DNA of 61,951 nucleotides. It comes from Desulfovibrionaceae bacterium. GTDB taxonomy: Bacteria > Desulfobacterota > Desulfovibrionia > Desulfovibrionales > Desulfovibrionaceae. The notes under the pieces were generated by a model, which worked only from the letters and a program-made list of their open reading frames with translations, was not told the DNA's origin and ran no database searches. Numbering within the stretch: the stretch's first letter is position 1; each line of letters starts with the position of its first letter. The translations under genes were made by a program, and so were the position numbers. Below are positions 27,792-36,847 of this stretch, piece by piece. Where the stretch lies: contig JAFGBU010000037.1 of the NCBI GenBank assembly GCA_016932995.1, positions 1 through 61,951 of the forward strand, in the 5' to 3' direction.

Positions 27792-29780
27792 CTAATTGAA
27801 ATGTTCTCGAATCAGCCTGGCCAGGTTCCGGGCCGTGAATCCGTACTTCTCGGCCAGTTGCCCGGCCGGGGCGGACTCGCCGAAGTGGTCGATCCCGAGC
27901 ACCAGGCCGTCCAGGCCGACATACCTGGACCACAGGTCCGGGCTGCCGGCCTCCACCGCGACCCTGGCCCGCACCCCGGGGGGCAGGACCTGGTCCCGGT
28001 ACTCCCGGGGCTGCTCGTCGAAAAGCCTGACCGAGGGCATGCTTACCAAACGCACATTCTTATCCTTGAGAATGCGGCAGGCGTCAAGGGCCAGCGAGAC
28101 TTCCGAGCCCGTGGCGATGATGATCAGCTCGGGCTCGCCCCGGGAGTCCTTGAGCACGTAGCCGCCGCGCCGCGGCCCCTGAAGCACGCCCGGGTACTCC
28201 CCGGGGTCCAGGACCGGCAGGCCCTGGCGGGTCAAAAACAGGCACGACGGCCGCGCCTCCTGCCTCAGGGCCGTGTCCAGGCAGGCCGCGGTCTCGTTGG
28301 CGTCGCAGGGCCTGAAGTCCAGCAGGCCGGGGATCAGCCTGAGCGAGGACATGTGCTCCACGGGCTGGTGCGTCGGGCCGTCCTCGCCCAGGTAGAAGGA
28401 GTCGTGGGTAAAGACATAGAGCACCGGGAGCTTCTGCAGGGCGGACATGCGCAGGCCGTTTCTGCAGTAGTCCGAAAAGGTCAGGAACGTGGCCCCGAAG
28501 GGCACGACCCCGCCGTGCAGGGCCAGGCCGTTGAGGATCGCGGCCATGGGGAACTCGCGCACCCCGAAGGCCAGGTTGCGGCCCAGGCGCCTGCCCGCGC
28601 CGAAGTCGCCCACGGCCTTGCGAAAGGCCGAGGTCTGGTTGGAGGGGTCAAGGTCGGCCGAGCCGCCCATGAGCTGGGGCAGCCTGGGGTGGAGGTGGTT
28701 GAGGCACGCGCCCCACGCCTTGCGGGTGGCGATCTTCTCGCCCGGCTTGAACTCCGGCCAGGCCAGGGGCAGGTCCCGGCGCCTGGCCATGAACAGCGGC
28801 CAGGTCCCGGCGAACTCCTCGTCCCCGCCCGCGAGCCTGGCCTGCACGCCCGCCCTCCAGGCCGCGGCCGTCTCGCGCAGCCGGCCGAAGCGCTCCTGGA
28901 AGTACTCCCTGACGTCGCCGGGCGAAAAGAACTCCACGCCCTCGGGCAGCCCGAGCTTCTGCTTGGTCGCCGCGATCTCCTCGGCCGGCAGGGGCGAGCC
29001 GTGGGTCTCGCTGTCGCCCTCCCTGGTGGCCGCGCCCTTGGCCATGGTCGTGTGCCCGATGATGAGCGTCGGGCTGTCCGGGTCCTGCCTGGCCTCGGCC
29101 AGGGCCCGGCGCAGGGCGGCCCTGTCGTGGCCGTCCACTGAAATGACCCGCCAGCAGAAGGCCTCGAACATCTTGGCGTAGTCCGTGCAGTCGGCCCGGC
29201 TGGTCGGCCCGGCCAGCTGGATCTTGTTGGAGTCGTAGTAGACCACCAGCCTGCCCAGGCCCCAGAGCCCGGCCAGGGAGGCCGCGCCCAGGGCCACGCC
29301 CTCCTGGAGGTCGCCGTCCGAGGCCAGGACATAGGTGAAGTGATCGACCGTCGCGGCCCCGAACTTGGCGCGCTGAAAGGCCTCGGCCGCGGCCATGCCC
29401 ACGGCCATGGCCAGGCCCTGGCCCAGGGGCCCGGTGGTCGCCTCCACGCCCGGGGTGAGGTCGTGCTCGGGATGGCCCGGGGTCCGGCTGCCCAGCTGGC
29501 GGAAGCTCTCGATGTCCGCCAGCTCGATGAACCCGCACAGATAGAGCAGGCTGTAGAGGAGCATGGACTCGTGGCCGGCCGAGAGCACGAACCGGTCGCG
29601 GTTGTGCCAGGACGGGTCGTCCGGGTCAAAGACCAAAAACTCCCTGAACAGCACCGCGGCGAAGTCCGCGGAGGACATGGCCCCGCCCGGGTGGCCGGAG
29701 TTGGCCTTGCGCGTGGCGTCCATGACCAGGCCCTTGATGACGCTGACCAGCTTGTGGTCCATGTGGCTGTCGAGGTTCAT
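27792..29780 (-). CDS. tkt: Transketolase
   Basis: Encodes 662 aa from ATG 29780; a TTG three codons upstream is possible, as AAGGAA lies close to both. Thiamine-diphosphate enzyme with ANSGHPGGAMSSADF, the TPP motif GDGDLQEG-type VLASDGDLQEGVALGA through DSNKIQLAG, and in the pyrimidine domain FGVREFPMAAILNGLALHGG and THDSFYLGEDGPTHQPVEHM. It moves two-carbon units between ketose and aldose phosphates in the non-oxidative pentose phosphate path. Placed between rpiB (28-bp gap) and glpX (8-bp gap), it forms a sugar-phosphate module. Confidence 0.96.
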   Translation of the reverse strand: MNLDSHMDHKLVSVIKGLVMDATRKANSGHPGGAMSSADFAAVLFREFLVFDPDDPSWHNRDRFVLSAGHESMLLYSLLYLCGFIELADIESFRQLGSRTPGHPEHDLTPGVEATTGPLGQGLAMAVGMAAAEAFQRAKFGAATVDHFTYVLASDGDLQEGVALGAASLAGLWGLGRLVVYYDSNKIQLAGPTSRADCTDYAKMFEAFCWRVISVDGHDRAALRRALAEARQDPDSPTLIIGHTTMAKGAATREGDSETHGSPLPAEEIAATKQKLGLPEGVEFFSPGDVREYFQERFGRLRETAAAWRAGVQARLAGGDEEFAGTWPLFMARRRDLPLAWPEFKPGEKIATRKAWGACLNHLHPRLPQLMGGSADLDPSNQTSAFRKAVGDFGAGRRLGRNLAFGVREFPMAAILNGLALHGGVVPFGATFLTFSDYCRNGLRMSALQKLPVLYVFTHDSFYLGEDGPTHQPVEHMSSLRLIPGLLDFRPCDANETAACLDTALRQEARPSCLFLTRQGLPVLDPGEYPGVLQGPRRGGYVLKDSRGEPELIIIATGSEVSLALDACRILKDKNVRLVSMPSVRLFDEQPREYRDQVLPPGVRARVAVEAGSPDLWSRYVGLDGLVLGIDHFGESAPAGQLAEKYGFTARNLARLIREHFN

Positions 29781-29808
29781 TTCAGGCAATGTTCCTTTGC
29801 GGGCCGCT

Positions 29809-30255
29809 TCAGTCGGCCTCGATGAGATTTATCCTGGCCTGGTGGCGGCCGCCCTCGAACGCGGTGGACAGGAACACGTCCAGGATGGCCACGGCCAGGC
29901 CCGGGCCGACCACGCGCTCGCCCAGGCAGAGCAGGTTGGCGTTGTTGTGCGCCCTGGCCATGCGGGCCATGTACTCGTTGACGCAGACCGCGGCCCGTAT
30001 CCCGGGGAACCTGTTCGCGGTCATGGACATGCCGAGGCCCGTGCCGCAGATAAGCACGCCCAGGCAGCCCCGGGCCTCCAGCTCCAAGACCTTGCGGACC
30101 GCCCTTTTGGCGAACACCGGATAGTCGCAGGTCTCGGCGCAGTCCGGGCCCAGGTCCAGGACCTCGATCCGCCTTGCGGCCAGTCTCCCGACAAGGGTCT
30201 TCTTGAGCCCGAACCCGCCGTGGTCCGAAGCGATGACCACGCTCGCGCAGTTCAT
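29809..30255 (-). CDS. rpiB: Ribose-5-phosphate isomerase B
   Basis: Encodes 148 aa with the RpiB/LacAB fold: ASDHGGFGLKKTL, VLDLGPDCAETCDYP, the phosphate-binding and catalytic loop LICGTGLGMSMTANRFPGIRAA, and RAHNNANLLCLGERV. The Cys in ICGTG is the usual catalytic base. It interconverts ribose 5-phosphate and ribulose 5-phosphate. The ATG overlaps the stop of the preceding small gene by four bases, and tkt follows after 28 bp. Confidence 0.95.
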   Translation of the reverse strand: MNCASVVIASDHGGFGLKKTLVGRLAARRIEVLDLGPDCAETCDYPVFAKRAVRKVLELEARGCLGVLICGTGLGMSMTANRFPGIRAAVCVNEYMARMARAHNNANLLCLGERVVGPGLAVAILDVFLSTAFEGGRHQARINLIEAD

Positions 30256-30587
30256 GATCCTCCCCCCTCCCGGCCCGGGTCCGAGAGGCGCCTGCGGCGC
30301 AGGGCCGAGGCCTCCTCCAGGTCCCTGGCCAGGGCCTGTATCTCGGTCTTCAAAAATCCGATCTGGCCCAGGCAGAACTCCCGGGCCCCGGGCCCGGCCT
30401 GGTCCGCGTCCCCGGCCTCCAGGCGGCCGAGAAGGCCGTACTCCTCTCCGAGCCGCTTTTCAAGCCGGCCGATCTCGTAGCGCCTAACCGCCCTGGCCGC
30501 GAGCCACTTGATCTCCGAGGCCCAGACCCTGAGCCCCAGGCCCAGGGCCGAGGCCCGGGGGCCGGGATTCGGACAAGGGTCCTTCAC
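30252..30587 (-). CDS. Hypothetical coiled-coil protein
   Basis: Encodes 111 aa with overlaps of four bases at both ends (with the lipoprotein gene and with rpiB), the strongest reason to call it real. The middle, YEIGRLEKRLGEEYGLLGRL through IGFLKTEIQALARDLEEASA, has a heptad pattern that suggests a short coiled coil. The N-terminus is proline/glycine-rich. No signal peptide, no known domain. Function unknown. Confidence 0.7.
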   Translation of the reverse strand: MKDPCPNPGPRASALGLGLRVWASEIKWLAARAVRRYEIGRLEKRLGEEYGLLGRLEAGDADQAGPGAREFCLGQIGFLKTEIQALARDLEEASALRRRRLSDPGREGGGS

Positions 30588-31447
30588 GGCCGCGCCTCCC
30601 CGGGCTCAAACCCTCCGCCTCCCGCGGCCTGATCGTCCAGAAGCCGCAGGTTCGTGCCCTGGGGCAGGCGCAGGGCCAGGGACGACGCGGGCCAGGGACG
30701 GGCCTTGAACTCGCGCCCCTTGATCCGCAGGACGCCCTTTGCTCCCTCGGCCATGACCAGGGTCAGCCTGTCCGCCAGGACCCGGGCCGAAGAGGCGTCC
30801 AGGGGGTATGAAAAGGTCAGCTCCCAGGGCCCGGACGCGCCCGGGCCGCCGTTGCCCTCGCCCCTGAGGGTCGCGGGCCGGCCCAGCCTGTCCAGGGTCA
30901 GCTCGCGGACCCGGCCGGTCCTGAACCCGAAGGCGTAGCCCTTGCCCGGGGCCGGGCCGGCCCGGTCAAAGGACTCGGGCGCGAACCCGGCCAGGTCCCC
31001 GGAAAGCAGGGCGGCCAGGTCCTTGAGCGAAAAGGACAGGGGCAGGCTCAGGCAGCGCGCGGCCTTGATCGGATCGGCGTGGCTAAAGGCCTGGCCCTTG
31101 TCCGGGTAGTAGGCCAGAAGGCCGTCCGCGTCCTCCCGGAAAAAGGCCAGGGAGGTGCCCACCCCGGCGCTCACGTCCAGCCTGAGCGGCAGGTCCAGGT
31201 CGCCCCAGAACCTGAGGGTGGTGCGGTTGGTCTTGTTGCCCTTGAAATAGTAGAAGCTGGCCTCGGTCAGGATGCCCGAGGCGCGCGGGGCGGGCCGGCA
31301 ATAGGCCTGCCTGAACCACTGCCAGGCCTGGGCCGGGCCGCTGAAGTCCGGCCCGGTCAAGGACTTGGGCCCGCAGCCGCAGAGCGCGGAAGACACGGCC
31401 AGGGCCAGGACGCCCAGCCAGGCAAGACCGACACGGGGCGCGTTCAT
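30584..31447 (-). CDS. Outer-membrane-type lipoprotein, LolA/LolB-like fold suspected
   Basis: Encodes 287 aa starting MNAPRVGLAWLGVLALAVSS, with a lipobox-like ALCGC placing the lipidated Cys near residue 25. The rest is mostly beta (TTLRFWGDLDLPLRLDVSAG, GLLAYYPDKGQAF, WELTFSYPLDA, VLRIKGREFKARPWP), which resembles LolA/LolB or DUF4292 proteins. It overlaps the TPR lipoprotein gene by four bases, so the two lipoproteins are coupled and may act together at the outer membrane. The fold assignment is tentative. Confidence 0.7.
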   Translation of the reverse strand: MNAPRVGLAWLGVLALAVSSALCGCGPKSLTGPDFSGPAQAWQWFRQAYCRPAPRASGILTEASFYYFKGNKTNRTTLRFWGDLDLPLRLDVSAGVGTSLAFFREDADGLLAYYPDKGQAFSHADPIKAARCLSLPLSFSLKDLAALLSGDLAGFAPESFDRAGPAPGKGYAFGFRTGRVRELTLDRLGRPATLRGEGNGGPGASGPWELTFSYPLDASSARVLADRLTLVMAEGAKGVLRIKGREFKARPWPASSLALRLPQGTNLRLLDDQAAGGGGFEPGEARP

Positions 31448-33198
31448 AGCGAGTCCATCTTGCCCCGGACCCTCTTCGGGTCCTCGGTCTGGTGCTTGAG
31501 CGCGTTGCGGTAGCCCTTGAGGGCCTTGTTCCTGTCGCCCGCGGCCCGGGCGATGTCCCCGTAGTGCTCCCAGATGATCGGGTCGTCCCCGACTATGGCC
31601 ACGGCCCGCTGGATCTCGGTCCAGGCCTCGCCGAAGCGCTTGAGCCGGAAATAGACCCAGGCCAGGGAGTCGATGATGTACCCGTTGTCCGGGGACTGGC
31701 CCACGGCGGTCTCGATGAGCACCAGGGCCCGGTCCAGGTCCCGGCCCTCGTCGGCCAGGGTGTAGCCCACGTAGTTGAGCGCGTCGGCGTGGTCCGGGTC
31801 CTTGGCGATGACCTTCTCCATGACCGCGAGCCCCCCGGTCCGATCGCCCTGGCCCTCGAGGACCACGCCGAGCTCGAAGAGCAGCTCGGAGTCGTTGGGC
31901 ATGAGCTCAAGGCCCTGGTCCACGATCCGCTTGGCCGCGGGGTACTCCTTCTTGTCCACCCAATAGGCGGCCTCCAGGAGAAAGAAGCGGTTCTGACCGG
32001 GGTACAGCCGCCTGCCCCTGGCCATGAGCTCCAGGGCCTGGGAGTCGCGGCCCATGGCCAGGTATATCTGGGCCCTGAACTGGATGGCCTGGCTGCGGGT
32101 GCGGTCCTCCTCGGGCACCTTGTCCAGAAAGGCCAGGGCCTTTTCCGGGTCGTTCTCGCCCTCGTAGGCGATGACCGCCTTGTAGAAGTAGTACTCCGAG
32201 GGCACGGGCTTGGCCGCGGACAGCACGTCCAGGACCGTGGAGGCCTGGGCCGGAAAGCCCTCGGACAGAAAGACCGCGGCGGCGTCCAGGACAAAGGCCT
32301 TGGTCCCGGGCCCGTTGAGGGCCACGGCCAGGGCCTTTTCCGGGTTGTTCATCTTCAGGCCCAGGTTGATGAGCCTGATCATGACCTCGTCCTGGAGCTC
32401 GCCCAGGGACAATATCTTGTTGTACGTCTTCTCGGCCGAGACGTAGTCCTTTTCCAGCTCGTACTGGTAGGCGAGCTCGGCCCAGGCCTCGATCAGGTCG
32501 CCGTCCTTTTCCAGGGACCTCTTGAGGGTCTCGATGGCCTGCCTGCGCTGGCCCAGGCGGGCCTGGGCCCTGGCCATGAGATACAGGGTCTCGGCGCTGC
32601 GCTCCGGACCGGGTATGAGCTTGAGCTCGTCCAGGGCCCTGGCGTCCTGGCCGGTGTCGAGGAGTATCTGGGCCAGCCTTTCCCTGGCCAGGTGGTCGTC
32701 CGGGGCCCGCCCGAGGTAGTCGCCAAGGGTCAGGGCCGCGTCCTGCAGCCGGTTCTCCACCAGGTAGGAGTTGGCCAGATAGAGGTTCAGGGTCTTGTCC
32801 TTGGGGAAGCGCTCAAGCCCCTGCTTGAGCGCCTGCCTGGCCTCGGCGATCTGCTCGGTGTTCCAGTACAGGCCGGCCTTCTCGGCGTAGAGCTTGGGCT
32901 CGGGCTCGGACCCGATTATCTTGTCCAGGGCCTCGGCGGCCTTTTTCTGGAGCGCGTAGGCCTCGTCCATGTCCTGCTTGGAGGGGTTCTCCTTGCGCAC
33001 CAGGCGCTGGAGCCTGAGGATCATGTCCTGGTACACGAGGTAGTCGTAGGTCTGCTTGGCCTCCGGACTCAGGCGCCCGCCCTGGGCCCTTTGCGCGGAC
33101 CTCGCGCCGCAGCCGCAGACCGCCAGACAGGCCGCCAGGATCAGCCAGCAGGCCAGGGCCGAGGCAAGGCGCCCAAAAGGCGGAATGCGTCCTGTCAT
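31444..33198 (-). CDS. TPR-repeat lipoprotein
   Basis: Encodes 584 aa with a signal peptide and lipobox-like AVCGC (Cys near residue 30), then about ten tetratricopeptide repeats (for example KLYAEKAGLYWNTEQIAEAR, AWAELAYQYELEKDYVSAEK, DALNYVGYTLADEGRDLDRA, GYIIDSLAWVYFRLKRFGEA and IIWEHYGDIARAAGDRNKAL). TPR lipoproteins scaffold envelope complexes; no specific partner is evident apart from the coupled lipoprotein gene downstream. It lies 34 bp after rpoH, the gap holding a GC-rich hairpin. Confidence 0.85.
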   Translation of the reverse strand: MTGRIPPFGRLASALACWLILAACLAVCGCGARSAQRAQGGRLSPEAKQTYDYLVYQDMILRLQRLVRKENPSKQDMDEAYALQKKAAEALDKIIGSEPEPKLYAEKAGLYWNTEQIAEARQALKQGLERFPKDKTLNLYLANSYLVENRLQDAALTLGDYLGRAPDDHLARERLAQILLDTGQDARALDELKLIPGPERSAETLYLMARAQARLGQRRQAIETLKRSLEKDGDLIEAWAELAYQYELEKDYVSAEKTYNKILSLGELQDEVMIRLINLGLKMNNPEKALAVALNGPGTKAFVLDAAAVFLSEGFPAQASTVLDVLSAAKPVPSEYYFYKAVIAYEGENDPEKALAFLDKVPEEDRTRSQAIQFRAQIYLAMGRDSQALELMARGRRLYPGQNRFFLLEAAYWVDKKEYPAAKRIVDQGLELMPNDSELLFELGVVLEGQGDRTGGLAVMEKVIAKDPDHADALNYVGYTLADEGRDLDRALVLIETAVGQSPDNGYIIDSLAWVYFRLKRFGEAWTEIQRAVAIVGDDPIIWEHYGDIARAAGDRNKALKGYRNALKHQTEDPKRVRGKMDSL

Positions 33199-33208
33199 GG
33201 GCTCTCCG

Positions 33209-33231
33209 CCCGGCCGGCCGAACCGGCCGGG
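33209..33231 (-). promoter_or_regulatory. Intercistronic hairpin between rpoH and the TPR gene
   Basis: A perfect 9-bp inverted repeat (33209-33217 with 33223-33231, CCCGGCCGG and its complement) with a 5-nt loop fills the rpoH-TPR gap. There is no T tract on the minus strand, so it is not an ordinary terminator; it could stabilise the rpoH message or mark a processing site. Confidence 0.5.
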
Positions 33232-33232
33232 G

Positions 33233-34204
33233 CTATTGGTTGTCTATCCAGTCCGCGGAAAAGTCCTTGATCTCCAGGGACAGGTGGTCCTTTATCTTCT
33301 CCAGGAGCCGGGCCTCGATCTGCCTGACCCGCTCCCTGGTCACCCCGAAGCGCTCGCCTATCTCGCGCAGGGTCACCGGCGAGTCCGAGAGCAGCCTTTC
33401 CCTGAACACCACCAGCTCCTTGTCGTTGAGCTTGGGCTCCACGGTCCTCAAGTTCTCCTTGAGCAGCCTGGATATCTCGTTTTCGGCCAGGGTCTCCTCC
33501 ACCCCGGGCCCCTCGGAGGGCAAAAAGTCCAGGCGCGTGGCGTCCGAGTCCTCGCCCAGGGGCAGATCCAGGGACATGTCGTTGCGCCTCAGGCGCTGGT
33601 CCATCTCGTCGATGTCCTGCTCGCTCACGTTCAGGCTCTCGGACAGGGCCTGGGTCGTGGGGTCGAAGCCCAGGGCCTGAAGCCGCTGCCTCTCCTTGTT
33701 CAGGTTGTAGAAGAGCTTGCGCTGGGTCTGGGTGGTGCCGATCTTGACCAGCCGCCAGTTGTCCATGATGTACTTGAGTATGTACGCCTTGATCCAGAAC
33801 GCGGCATAGTATGAAAACTTGATGCCCCTGTCCGGGTCGAACCTGCGCACGGCCTTCATAAGCCCTACGTTGCCCTCCTGAATCAGGTCCAGGACATTCT
33901 GCATCCATCTGCGCTGGAAGTCCATGGCGATCTTGACCACCAGGCGCAGGTGGGAGGAGATGAGCCGGAAGGCCGCGTCCTGGTCGCCCTTGTCGCGCAC
34001 CCGCTTGGCCAGCTCGAACTCCTCGTCCGGTTCGAGCATGGGAAAGGCCGCTATCTCCCGCAGATAGAGCTGCAGGGGGTCGCGGGCGGCCACGGCCTTG
34101 CCCGTCTTGTAAAAGGTCGCGGGCAGGCCGGGCTTCTCGCCCTTGGCCGGCAGGCGCTTGTGGGTCCCGCCGGTCGCGGCTGCGGCTTTGTCCTCTGGCT
34201 TCAT
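33233..34204 (-). CDS. rpoH: RpoH-like alternative sigma factor (sigma-32 group)
   Basis: Encodes 323 aa. It has sigma-70 region 1.2/2 (DPLQLYLREIAAFPMLEPDE, LISSHLRLVVKIAMDF, DLIQEGNVGLMKAVRRFDP, FSYYAAFWIKAYILKYI), the RpoH-box-like segment TTQTQRKLFYNLNKE that marks sigma-32 proteins, and region 4 (VTLREIGERFGVTRERVRQIEARLLEK). There is no region 1.1, so it is an alternative sigma factor, most likely for heat shock. It heads a minus-strand train reaching trmO eight kb away. Group membership rests on the RpoH box; an RpoS-like role is the alternative. Confidence 0.85.
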   Translation of the reverse strand: MKPEDKAAAATGGTHKRLPAKGEKPGLPATFYKTGKAVAARDPLQLYLREIAAFPMLEPDEEFELAKRVRDKGDQDAAFRLISSHLRLVVKIAMDFQRRWMQNVLDLIQEGNVGLMKAVRRFDPDRGIKFSYYAAFWIKAYILKYIMDNWRLVKIGTTQTQRKLFYNLNKERQRLQALGFDPTTQALSESLNVSEQDIDEMDQRLRRNDMSLDLPLGEDSDATRLDFLPSEGPGVEETLAENEISRLLKENLRTVEPKLNDKELVVFRERLLSDSPVTLREIGERFGVTRERVRQIEARLLEKIKDHLSLEIKDFSADWIDNQ

Positions 34205-34274
34205 TCCTCAGGCAGGGCGTTTGGACGGCCCGGAAACCCCGGACAGTTCGATTCTGTTTTTGAGCAAGCCTGAA

Positions 34275-34302
34275 GCGTATAGTTTTTATTTGTCCTTTTC
34301 AA
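34275..34302 (-). promoter_or_regulatory. Possible rpoH promoter
   Basis: On the minus strand TTGAAA (34302-34297) is followed after a 16-bp AT-rich spacer by ATACGC (34280-34275), or by TATACG one base earlier. It is about 70 bp upstream of the rpoH ATG and lies in the most AT-rich part of the rpoH-metH divergent interval. Confidence 0.45.
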
Positions 34303-34374
34303 CGTTTTTCAGTACACGGTCATTGCCCGCAACCAACGCGCGGCGGGCCGCGAAACCGGCCATTGGGGGACGAG

Positions 34375-36780
34375 GTGCCAAACTTTCGAGACATCCTCGG
34401 CGACGGCAGGCTGTACTTTTTCGACGGCGGATACGGCACGCTCCTGCAGTCAAGGGGCATGCCCCCGGGCCTGTCCCCGGAGATGTTCGGGCTCAAGAAC
34501 CCGGAGGTCGTCCGCCGGGTCCACGAGGAGTACCTCGAGGCCGGGGCGGACGTGCTGACCACCAACACCTTCGGCGGCACGCGCCACAAGCTCGGGCCCG
34601 GCGCGGAGGTGACCGCGATCAACCGGGAGCTGGCCGCCCTCGCCCGCAGGGCGGCCGGGGACAGGGCCTTTGTGGCCGGCAGCGTCGGCCCGAGCGGCCA
34701 CTTTGTCGAGCCCCTGGGCGAGCTGACCCTGGCCGACCTGGTCCAGGCCTTCAAGGAGCAGATCACGGGCCTGGTCCAGGGCGGGGTGGACCTGATCCTG
34801 GCCGAGACCCACTTCGACCTGGCCGAGGCCAAGGCCGTGGTCCTGGCCGCCAGGGAGGTCTGCGACCTGCCCGTGGCCGTGTCCATGACCTTCGAGGCCG
34901 AAAAGAGCCTCACCGGCACCCCGCCCCTGACCTTTGTGGACACCATGCAGAACCTGGGCGTGGAGGTCGTGGCCACCAACTGCGGCGCCGGGCCGGAGCA
35001 GATCCTGGCCGCGGTCCGGGCCATGCTCCCGAGGCTCGAGACCCCGCTCTTGGTCGAGCCCAACGCGGGCCTGCCCGAGCTCGACGAGCGCGGCAGGACG
35101 GTGTTCAGGCTGGGGCCCGGGCCCTTTGCCCAGGCCTCGCGCAAGTTCGCGGCCCTGGGGGCCAAGTTCGTCGGGGGCTGCTGCGGCACCACCCCGGAGC
35201 ACATCAGGGCCCTGCGCAAGGCCTGTCAGGGCCAATCCGCGCCCCGGCCCGGGCCCGGCCCGGGCTGCCTGGTGCTGACCTCCCGGTCCGCGAGCGCGGC
35301 CGTGGGTTTCGGACATCCGGCCGCGCTCATAGGCGAGCGCATCAATCCCACGGGCAAAAAGGCCCTGGCCCAGGACCTGGCCCAGGGCCGGCTCGGCGCG
35401 GCCCAGGACCTGGCCCAGGAGCAGATCGACGCCGGGGCCCCGATCCTGGACGTGAACGTGGGCGCGGCCATGGTCGACGAGCAAAAGGTCCTGCCCGAGC
35501 TGGTCAAGGCCCTTTCGGCCCGCTTCCAGGTCCCGCTGAGCATCGACTCGGCCGACGCCAGGGCCGTTGAGGCCGCGCTCTGGGTCTCGGCCGCCTCGCC
35601 CCTGGTCAACTCGATCAGCGGCGAGCCCGGCCGGATGGAGGTCCTGGGCCCGCTGTGCGCGCGCTTCGGGGCCCCGTTCATCCTGCTGCCCATCCCGGGC
35701 AAGGACCTGCCCCTGACCGCCTCCGAGAGGCTTGCGGTCATCGAAAGGCTCCTTGGCCGGGCCCTGGACCTCGGGGTCCCGAAACGCCTGGTCCTGGTGG
35801 ACGCCCTGGCCCTGACCGTGTCCTCCAAGCCCGAGGCCGCCCGCCACTGCCTGGAGACCATCCGGCTGTGCCGCGAGAACCTGGGCCTGCCCTGCGTGGT
35901 CGGGCTGTCCAACATCTCCTTCGGGCTGCCGGCCAGGGAGCTTCTGAACTCCGCCTTCCTGTCCATGGCCAGGGGCCAGGGGCTCTGCGCCCTGATCGCC
36001 AACCCGGGCTCGGCCCGGGTCAGGGAGGCCCTGGCCGCGTCCGAGGTGCTCATGGACCGGGACCCCCAGGCCGCGAGGTTCATCGCCGCGTTCTCCGGCT
36101 GGAGGCCGGGCGGGGGCCCGGGCCCGGCCGCGGGACCCGCGGCCCCGGGACCCAAAAAGGCCCGGGGTCTCTACGAGGCCGTGGTCCAAGGCGCCAAGGA
36201 CGTCATCCTGGACCTGGTCGAGGAGGAGCTCGCCCGGGGCGCGGCGCCCATGTCCCTGGTCGACGAGAAGCTCATCCCGGCGATCATGGAGGTCGGCGAG
36301 AGGTACGAGCGCAAGGAGTACTTCCTGCCCCAGCTCCTGCTCTCGGCCGAGACCCTGCAGACCGCGTTCGGCCGCCTCAGGCCGCTCATGGAAGAGGAGG
36401 CCGGGGCCGAGACCCGGCCGGTGGCGGTCATGGCCACGGTCGAGGGCGACATCCACGACATCGGCAAGAACATCGTCTGCCTGATGCTCAGAAACCAGGG
36501 CTTCGAGGTCCTGGACCTGGGCAAGGACGTGCCGGCCGGGGAGATCGTGGCCGCGGCCGTGGAAAAAAAGGCCCGGGTCATCGGCCTGTCCGCGCTCATG
36601 ACCACGACCATGGTCCGGATGCGCGACACCGTGGACCTGCTCAGGGAAAAGGGCCTGGACATCAAGGTCATGATCGGCGGGGCCGTGGTCACCGAGGCCT
36701 TTGCCCAGGCCATCGGCGCGGACGGCTGCGCCACGGACGCGGTGGCCGCGGTCAGGCTGGCCAAGCGCCTGGTCCAGTAG
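34375..36780 (+). CDS. metH: Cobalamin-dependent methionine synthase lacking the reactivation domain
   Basis: From GTG 34375 (GGGGGA upstream) this gives 801 aa; a TTG four codons earlier is possible. Domains in order: homocysteine-binding with zinc cysteines C203 (TNCGAG) and C269-C270 (GGCCGTTP); pterin-binding (about 310-570, GERINPTGKK, DVNVGAAMVD, LSIDSADARAVEAAL); B12 cap and B12-binding with axial-ligand motif DIHDIGKN (692-699, His694). It ends after the B12 domain; the C-terminal AdoMet reactivation domain of E. coli MetH (about 1,227 aa) is absent. It methylates homocysteine using methyltetrahydrofolate. It heads a plus-strand train through the zinc-ribbon gene. Confidence 0.94.
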   Translation: MPNFRDILGDGRLYFFDGGYGTLLQSRGMPPGLSPEMFGLKNPEVVRRVHEEYLEAGADVLTTNTFGGTRHKLGPGAEVTAINRELAALARRAAGDRAFVAGSVGPSGHFVEPLGELTLADLVQAFKEQITGLVQGGVDLILAETHFDLAEAKAVVLAAREVCDLPVAVSMTFEAEKSLTGTPPLTFVDTMQNLGVEVVATNCGAGPEQILAAVRAMLPRLETPLLVEPNAGLPELDERGRTVFRLGPGPFAQASRKFAALGAKFVGGCCGTTPEHIRALRKACQGQSAPRPGPGPGCLVLTSRSASAAVGFGHPAALIGERINPTGKKALAQDLAQGRLGAAQDLAQEQIDAGAPILDVNVGAAMVDEQKVLPELVKALSARFQVPLSIDSADARAVEAALWVSAASPLVNSISGEPGRMEVLGPLCARFGAPFILLPIPGKDLPLTASERLAVIERLLGRALDLGVPKRLVLVDALALTVSSKPEAARHCLETIRLCRENLGLPCVVGLSNISFGLPARELLNSAFLSMARGQGLCALIANPGSARVREALAASEVLMDRDPQAARFIAAFSGWRPGGGPGPAAGPAAPGPKKARGLYEAVVQGAKDVILDLVEEELARGAAPMSLVDEKLIPAIMEVGERYERKEYFLPQLLLSAETLQTAFGRLRPLMEEEAGAETRPVAVMATVEGDIHDIGKNIVCLMLRNQGFEVLDLGKDVPAGEIVAAAVEKKARVIGLSALMTTTMVRMRDTVDLLREKGLDIKVMIGGAVVTEAFAQAIGADGCATDAVAAVRLAKRLVQ

Positions 36781-36847
36781 GCCGAGGCTTTTCCTGGGAC
36801 CGGGTTTCTGTTACAGGGGCCTTGATTTGCTCCAAGCGGGGATCGTC

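Noticed and set aside
34205-34374. A riboswitch (cobalamin or SAM) upstream of metH
   Set aside because: The 170-bp interval is too short and lacks the B12 box or SAM core helices; only a divergent promoter is plausible.
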